From contig CAKTSO010000063.1 of the NCBI GenBank assembly GCA_934613185.1, positions 1-10,200 on the forward strand: a stretch of 10,200 nt of DNA. Reading direction: 5' to 3'. The stretch is from an uncultured Clostridia bacterium. Its GTDB lineage: Bacteria > Bacillota > Clostridia > Christensenellales > Maliibacteriaceae. Numbering within the stretch: the first letter of the stretch is position 1; the number at the start of each line of letters is the position of its first letter. The position numbers and the translations under genes are program-made. The notes under the pieces were generated by a model. It made no database searches, was not told the DNA's origin, and saw only the letters and a program-made list of their open reading frames with translations. Of this stretch, positions 6,173-10,200 are shown in pieces.

Positions 6173-6805
6173 TTATCCCCGCAGCGCATCGACCGCGGCG
6201 CGCTTGTCGGAGGCCTTGAAGAAAAACGAACCCGCGACGAGACAGTTCGCGCCGGCGTGTTTGACAAGCTGCGCCGTCTCGGCGTTGATCCCGCCGTCGA
6301 CGCTGACAAGCATCCGGGGGGCAAGCTCGCGGATGCGGCGAATCTTCTCGAGGCTTTCGGGCATGAAGCGCTGCCCGCCGAAGCCGGGCTCGACGCTCAT
6401 GACGAGAACCATGTCGATCGAAGAAAGATAGGGAATGAGTGCGTCGGCGGGCGTGGCGGGTTTGATGGAAAGGCCGCACTTTTTCCCGCGCGCGTGGATT
6501 TTGTCGATCGTCTTTTGCACGTCGCTTTTGCTTTCCAGATGGAACGTGATGAAGTCGCAGCCCGCGTCGCAGAACGGGTCGATGTACGCGTACGGATCCT
6601 CGATCATCAGGTGCGCGTCGAAGACGAGGTCGCTTACGCGGCGGATGCTCTCGATCACGGGCAGCCCGAAGGAAAGGTTCGGGACGAACACGCCGTCCAT
6701 GACGTCCAGATGGATCATGTCGGCGCCGCTTTGCTTGACGCCGTCAAGCTCGCGCGAAAGATGCGCGAAATCGGCGGCAAGAAGAGAGGGGGAAACGTGG
6801 ATCAT
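6173..6805 (-). CDS. rpe: Ribulose-phosphate 3-epimerase
   Basis: A 210-residue TIM-barrel enzyme that interconverts ribulose 5-phosphate and xylulose 5-phosphate in the cytoplasmic pentose phosphate pathway. All hallmark residues are present: SPSLLAADF at 5-13, metal ligands and catalytic residues His32 and Asp34 (HLDVMDG), His65 (DAHLMI), Asp170 (VSVDGGIN), the phosphate loop VEPGFGGQ at 138-145, and AGS at 191-193. The length is normal. The start at 6805 has GGAGGT five bases upstream; the frame is open further upstream but without comparable support. It is the second gene of an operon behind the Nudix gene, with a 32-base gap, and its transcript ends at the bidirectional hairpin. In many Firmicutes rpe instead lies beside rsgA, so this position is less usual. 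Confidence 0.95.
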   Translation of the reverse strand: MIHVSPSLLAADFAHLSRELDGVKQSGADMIHLDVMDGVFVPNLSFGLPVIESIRRVSDLVFDAHLMIEDPYAYIDPFCDAGCDFITFHLESKSDVQKTIDKIHARGKKCGLSIKPATPADALIPYLSSIDMVLVMSVEPGFGGQRFMPESLEKIRRIRELAPRMLVSVDGGINAETAQLVKHAGANCLVAGSFFFKASDKRAAVDALRG

Positions 6806-6837
6806 GAAAGACCTCCGTGGAATGCTTATTTTTAATG

Positions 6838-7398
6838 TTATTTTTTCAGCGCTTCGCGCGCCAGCATGAGGCCGACGATCGTCTTGGAATCCTGAATTTC
6901 GCCGCGCGTGATGCGGCAGATCAGTTCGTCCAGAGGGAAGCGGCGCACGTTCAAAAACTCGTCCTCGTCGGGATCGGTCTGACAGGCGGAAAGATCCGTG
7001 GCAAGATAGACGAAAATGCGCTCGTCGAAGATGCCGGGCGACGTGGCGAGCTCGGTCAAAAGCGTGTAGTTTTCGGCGATCAGCCCGACCTCCTCGTGAA
7101 GCTCGCGCTCGGCGCAGATCAGCGGATCCTCGCCGTTTTCCCGCTTGCCCGCGGGGATCTCGAGCGTCACTCTTTGCAGGGGATGACGATATTGATAGAC
7201 CATCGTGACGCATCCGTCGGCATCGACGGGGACGACCGCAGCCGCACCGGGGTGGCGAATGATCTCGCGCTTGGCGCTGCGTCCGTCGGGGAGCGTCACG
7301 TCCCAGACGTCGATGTTGGCGACGCGGCCGTGATAGACCTGCGTTTTTGACTGCACGGTTTCGTTGAGCGATTCGCGGATCGCCTTTTCATCCGACAT
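6838..7398 (-). CDS. Nudix hydrolase, ADP-ribose pyrophosphatase type
   Basis: A 186-residue Nudix protein with a perfect Nudix box (G-x5-E-x7-REL-x-EE-x-GL) at residues 84-106. It is preceded by LEIPAGKRE, the arrangement typical of ADP-ribose pyrophosphatases (NudF group). These cytoplasmic enzymes split ADP-ribose into AMP and ribose 5-phosphate. Further family marks are HPGAAAVVP (49-57), YQYRHPL (68-74) and SPGIFDE (120-126). The start at 7398 has GGAGG six bases upstream. A TATAAT -10 lies at 7442-7447. The gene leads an operon with rpe, and the pairing is sensible because ribose 5-phosphate from ADP-ribose enters the pentose phosphate pool that Rpe serves. Substrate preference within the Nudix family is inferred from sequence resemblance. 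Confidence 0.9.
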   Translation of the reverse strand: MSDEKAIRESLNETVQSKTQVYHGRVANIDVWDVTLPDGRSAKREIIRHPGAAAVVPVDADGCVTMVYQYRHPLQRVTLEIPAGKRENGEDPLICAERELHEEVGLIAENYTLLTELATSPGIFDERIFVYLATDLSACQTDPDEDEFLNVRRFPLDELICRITRGEIQDSKTIVGLMLAREALKK

Positions 7399-7441
7399 GG
7401 CAAACCTCCGAAAAACTTGGAATATCGATCAGAACATCTGT

Positions 7442-7447
7442 ATTATA
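7442..7447 (-). promoter_or_regulatory. -10 element of the Nudix-rpe operon promoter
   Basis: A perfect TATAAT on the minus strand, 44 bases before the Nudix start codon. No good -35 hexamer stands at 16-18 bases upstream; the region there is T-rich (TTTTTG at 17 bases). The start site would fall near 7435. Confidence 0.5.
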
Positions 7448-7545
7448 CAACGCAACGGACAAAACAAAAAGCCGCGCCGCGCGATTTTACGCCGATCTTT
7501 TCGTATATTTAAGGCACAAAAAGCGACAATGACGCCCCTGTTTGC

Positions 7546-7574
7546 TTGCCATTCGACGAAAAAACGGTTAGAAT
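7546..7574 (+). promoter_or_regulatory. Sigma-A-like promoter of the tilS-hpt-ftsH operon
   Basis: TTGCCA (7546-7551) and TAGAAT (7569-7574) are spaced by exactly 17 bases; each matches the consensus at five of six positions. Transcription would start near 7581. That start excludes the longest tilS frame, which would begin inside the -35 element. Confidence 0.6.
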
Positions 7575-7614
7575 AAACATTGCGATGAAAAAGCAAAGCA
7601 TGACACAGGAAAAA

Positions 7615-8958
7615 ATGCGACGCACCGTCGCCTGTGCGCTGGCGCGCGCGGGCGTTGTTCGGGGCGTTTTGGTTTTAGCGGCGGTTTCCGGCGGGAAAGA
7701 CTCCGTGTGCATGCTTTCGATCCTTCGCACGCTGTCGCTTGAGACGGGATTTTCCCTGGCGGCGGCGCATGTGGAACACGGCATTCGTCAAAACGCGCAC
7801 GACGACGCGCTTTTGGTGCGGAGCCTGTGCGAAAACTGGGGCGTTCCGTTTTTTTCAAGACGCGTGGACGCGCCCGCGTTCGCAAAGGAAAACGGCTTAA
7901 GTTTAGAGGATGCCGCGCGGCGCCTTCGCTATGCGGCGCTTCGCGATATGGCACAGGAATGCGGCGCGGATTTGATCGCCGCGGCGCATCACGCGGACGA
8001 TCAGGCCGAGACGGTCCTGATGGGGCTTGTCCGCGGCAGCGCGGGGCTTCTTCGCGGCATGGCGGAGAAAACCTGTGACGCGCGGGGCGCGATCGTGCGG
8101 CCGATGCTCTCGATCCGAAGGGACGACATCGAGCGCTTCGTGCGCGAAAACGACCTTCCGTTTTCGGAGGACGAGACGAATCGGGACACGGCTTACCTTC
8201 GCAATTTTCTTCGACTGCGATTGATCCCGGCGATTCGCGAATACAACGCCTCGTTCGAAGCGGGCGCGGCGAATCTTGCGCGTTCGCTTCGGCGCGACGA
8301 CGCGTTTTTGGAGCGTCTGGCGCAAAAGACGTATGCGGATTTTGTGCGGGTTTCGCCCGGCGAGATTTTATTTGACGAAGGGATCTTGCGGGAAGATCCG
8401 GCGCTCGGCGTTCGAGCCGTTCGGCGCGCGTTGGAAGACGCAGGCTGCTTCCCGAAAGCTTCGGCGGTCGAAGATGTTCTGCAGCTGCAAAAAAAGCAGT
8501 GCGGGCGCGAAATCGACCTCGGCGCGGGGTGGATCGCGCGGCGGACGAAAGGCGGCGTCTCGGTTTCCAAACGGACGAAGACGCAAACGGGCGAGTTTCC
8601 GCTTGCCGTGCCGGGCGAGACGAAGACGCCGTGGGGCGTGTTTCGCGTGACGGGGCCGATGATTTGCGCCGACCCAAAAACGGGAAAAAACGCGCAGTGG
8701 ATTCCCGAAGAAATGGCGGGCGGTTTGGTCGTCCGATCGATGCGCGCGGGGGAGCGGATGCGTCCGCTCGGCGCGAGCGGTTCCAAATTGTTGAGCGATC
8801 TTTTGTGCGACGCGGGGTATGACGCCGCGTCGCGCAGAAAAATGTGCGTCGTCGATTTTGGCGGCGCGCCGGTCTGGATCGCGGGCGTGCGCGGCGACGA
8901 ACGCTGCCGTATGCGGCCGGGGCAGACGGCATATCTGATGGATTTTCAAGCAAAATAA
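7615..8958 (+). CDS. tilS: tRNA(Ile)-lysidine synthetase
   Basis: TilS joins lysine to C34 of the CAU-anticodon tRNA-Ile using ATP, so that the tRNA reads AUA instead of AUG. Numbered from the start given here, the PP-loop SGGKDS is at 25-30, HVEHGIR at 52-58 and AHHADDQAET at 124-133. FSEDETNRD and YLRNFLR follow, and the C-terminal substrate domain carries RPLGASGSKLLSDLL from about residue 383. Start choice is uncertain. In-frame ATGs lie at 7546, 7585, 7600 and 7615. The first sits in the promoter; only 7615 has a ribosome-binding-like AGGA (7607-7610, spacing four), giving 447 residues and a normal distance to the PP-loop. Start 7600 or 7585 would add 5 or 10 residues. hpt follows after 17 bases, in the order conserved with spoIIE and ftsH in Bacillus and Clostridium. 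Confidence 0.93.
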   Translation: MRRTVACALARAGVVRGVLVLAAVSGGKDSVCMLSILRTLSLETGFSLAAAHVEHGIRQNAHDDALLVRSLCENWGVPFFSRRVDAPAFAKENGLSLEDAARRLRYAALRDMAQECGADLIAAAHHADDQAETVLMGLVRGSAGLLRGMAEKTCDARGAIVRPMLSIRRDDIERFVRENDLPFSEDETNRDTAYLRNFLRLRLIPAIREYNASFEAGAANLARSLRRDDAFLERLAQKTYADFVRVSPGEILFDEGILREDPALGVRAVRRALEDAGCFPKASAVEDVLQLQKKQCGREIDLGAGWIARRTKGGVSVSKRTKTQTGEFPLAVPGETKTPWGVFRVTGPMICADPKTGKNAQWIPEEMAGGLVVRSMRAGERMRPLGASGSKLLSDLLCDAGYDAASRRKMCVVDFGGAPVWIAGVRGDERCRMRPGQTAYLMDFQAK

Positions 8959-8975
8959 AAAGGAGAAAAACGAAA

Positions 8976-9527
8976 ATGCAGCATTGGACCGATGCGGTAA
9001 CGGAGACGTTGATCACCAAAGAGGCGCTCGAGGCGCGCGTCAGGGAACTCGGTGAGCAGATCACGCGGGATTATCAGGGCAAAAAGCTTATGGTCATCGG
9101 CATCCTCAAAGGCGCGATTGTGTTTTATACCGACCTTGCGCGCCAGATCGACCTGCCGCTGATTTTCGATTTCATCAGCGTTTCCAGCTACGGCAGCAAG
9201 ACGGTTTCCTCCGGTGAGGTCAAGTTTTTGAAGGACGTCGATCAGCCCATTCAGGGCTATGACGTGCTGATCGTCGAGGATATCGTCGATTCGGGCCGCA
9301 CGCTGAGCTATCTTCGCTCCAATTTCGAGAGCCGCAAGCCCGCGTCCATCCGCGTATGCTGTCTGCTTGACAAAAAAGAGCGCCGCGAGGTCGACGTTCA
9401 GGTGGATTATGTCGGCTTTGAGATTCCCGATGCTTTCGTTGTCGGTTACGGACTGGATTACGACGGGACGTACCGCAACCTTCCCTATATCGGCGTGCTT
9501 TCCCCGGAGGCCTATGCCAACGAGTGA
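8976..9527 (+). CDS. hpt: Hypoxanthine phosphoribosyltransferase
   Basis: A 183-residue purine salvage enzyme that makes IMP (and often GMP) from hypoxanthine or guanine and PRPP. The PRPP-binding motif VEDIVDSGRT is at 100-109. The pyrophosphate loop LKG is at 44-46, the flexible-loop SSYG at 70-73 and the base-contact segment GFEIPDAFVVGYGLDY at 147-162. The length is typical of bacterial Hpt. The start at 8976 is supported by AGGAG at 8961-8965; the frame is open further upstream inside tilS, but the family N-terminus and the ribosome binding site fit this ATG. The 17-base gap to tilS implies co-transcription. Codons end in C more often than in tilS, which may reflect higher expression. 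Confidence 0.95.
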   Translation: MQHWTDAVTETLITKEALEARVRELGEQITRDYQGKKLMVIGILKGAIVFYTDLARQIDLPLIFDFISVSSYGSKTVSSGEVKFLKDVDQPIQGYDVLIVEDIVDSGRTLSYLRSNFESRKPASIRVCCLLDKKERREVDVQVDYVGFEIPDAFVVGYGLDYDGTYRNLPYIGVLSPEAYANE

Positions 9528-9580
9528 CACGCCTTTGAACGACGCGCCCCGGGCGCGAAATCGAAGGAGGACCTGTTAGA
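9528..9580 (+). other. hpt-ftsH gap with a GC palindrome
   Basis: A CGCGCCC/GGGCGCG inverted repeat (9543-9557) is centred on a single base. As RNA it could form a six-pair stem with a three-base loop. No T run follows, so it is not a standard terminator. I see no promoter here, so ftsH is probably read from upstream. Confidence 0.3.
9564..9570 (+). promoter_or_regulatory. Ribosome binding site that fixes the ftsH TTG start
   Basis: AAGGAGG lies ten bases before TTG 9581. No ATG or GTG start is available between this site and the first membrane segment of FtsH, so the rare TTG is the best start. Confidence 0.75.
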
Positions 9581-10200
9581 TTGCAGAACAAAAGAAACCT
9601 GCGCGGCCTGCTGTTTTTTGCCGTGCTTCTGGTCGCGGCGATCGCACTTGCGTCGATGTCGATGGGCGGCTTCGGCGCGTCGAGTGCCAAAAAGGAAACG
9701 ATCGCCTATTCCGACTTTCTGGGGCATGTCAAAGACGGCGATGTCGCATCCGTCCTGATCGTCGGGAACGATCTGGTCGGCGTATACAAGGATTCCGACA
9801 CGGCGGCTGCGTTTGAAAAATCGCCGACGTCGCAGTATGATTTCCGCACTTATGTGCCGGACACGTCGAGTTTTTATTCCGACGTGCGAAGCGTCCTGGG
9901 GGACGAGACGCTCTCCTCTTTGGACTTCGGCTTCACCATTCAAATGCGCGGCAACGAGACGTCCTGGTGGCAGGCTGTGCTGCCGTATCTGATCGGCTTC
10001 GTGCTTTTGATCGGATTCTGGTTCTACATCATGCGCCAGCAGAACAAGCAGAACGGCTCCATGAACAACTTCGGCAAGTCCACCGCCAAGCGCCATCAGG
10101 CGGGCGTTGACAACAACGTCACATTCGCCGACGTGGCGGGCGCGGACGAAGAAAAAGAAGAGCTGGCTGAGGTTGTCGAGTTTTTGAAGAACCCCAAGCG
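9581..10200 (+). CDS. ftsH: ATP-dependent zinc metalloprotease FtsH, N-terminal part (cut by window edge)
   Basis: The first 206 codons of FtsH; the AAA ATPase and zinc protease domains lie beyond the window. FtsH is a membrane-anchored hexamer that degrades misassembled membrane proteins and some regulators. Visible parts are a first membrane helix at about 8-28, an extracytoplasmic domain at about 29-128 opening with IAYSDFLGHV (41-50), a second helix at about 131-150, and then a basic and polar linker leading into the hallmark TFADVAGADEEKEEL (181-195) at the ATPase entry. The start is TTG, chosen because it follows a strong AAGGAGG and gives the expected short cytoplasmic tail before the first helix; there is no suitable ATG. 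It is the third gene after tilS and hpt, matching the conserved order. Confidence 0.93.
   Translation, partial: MQNKRNLRGLLFFAVLLVAAIALASMSMGGFGASSAKKETIAYSDFLGHVKDGDVASVLIVGNDLVGVYKDSDTAAAFEKSPTSQYDFRTYVPDTSSFYSDVRSVLGDETLSSLDFGFTIQMRGNETSWWQAVLPYLIGFVLLIGFWFYIMRQQNKQNGSMNNFGKSTAKRHQAGVDNNVTFADVAGADEEKEELAEVVEFLKNPK

Noticed and set aside
5711..6835. Long plus-strand open frame running through the end of spoIIE, the terminator and antisense to rpe
   Set aside because: The composition is of the GC-shadow type. It crosses a strong bidirectional terminator and overlaps two secure genes.
1..10200. CRISPR arrays, insertion sequences, prophage or defence genes
   Set aside because: No regularly spaced repeats, transposase or integrase motifs or terminal inverted repeats were seen; all the DNA is accounted for by housekeeping, transport and sporulation genes and their control regions.

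Overview
The window is GC-rich and looks like a chromosomal piece of an endospore-forming Firmicute, probably a high-GC clostridial lineage. The evidence is a full-length spoIIE with a Spo0A-box promoter, followed by the tilS-hpt-ftsH block that accompanies spoIIE in Bacillus and Clostridium. No phage, insertion sequence, CRISPR array, rRNA or tRNA is visible. The genes are standard families with intact motifs. I found no clear undescribed system; the most interesting signals are regulatory.

Layout, left to right. (1) 1-1221, minus strand: an ECF transporter ATPase pair, ecfA1 then ecfA2 (cut by the window edge). They sit behind a leader of about 195 nt that holds a terminator-like hairpin. 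(2) 1223-3457, minus strand: a two-gene sugar-acid operon with an FGGY sugar kinase followed by a KDPG/KHG aldolase (eda), ended by a strong hairpin terminator. (3) 3375-3722: a divergent control region. It holds an extended -10 promoter for the kinase operon and a Spo0A-type promoter for spoIIE. (4) 3723-6083, plus strand: spoIIE, the PP2C phosphatase that activates sigma-F. (5) 6134-6163: a perfect hairpin that can terminate spoIIE and the convergent rpe operon. (6) 6173-7447, minus strand: a Nudix ADP-ribose pyrophosphatase gene followed by rpe (ribulose-phosphate 3-epimerase). (7) 7546-10200, plus strand: tilS, hpt and ftsH (cut by the window edge), probably co-transcribed from a sigma-A-like promoter in front of tilS.

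How the genes fit together: kinase plus Eda suggests entry of a sugar acid through a phosphorylated 2-keto-3-deoxy intermediate to pyruvate and glyceraldehyde 3-phosphate, although no dehydratase gene is present here. Rpe belongs to the pentose phosphate pathway. TilS (tRNA-Ile lysidinylation), Hpt (purine salvage) and FtsH (membrane protease) form a conserved housekeeping cluster next to the sporulation phosphatase.
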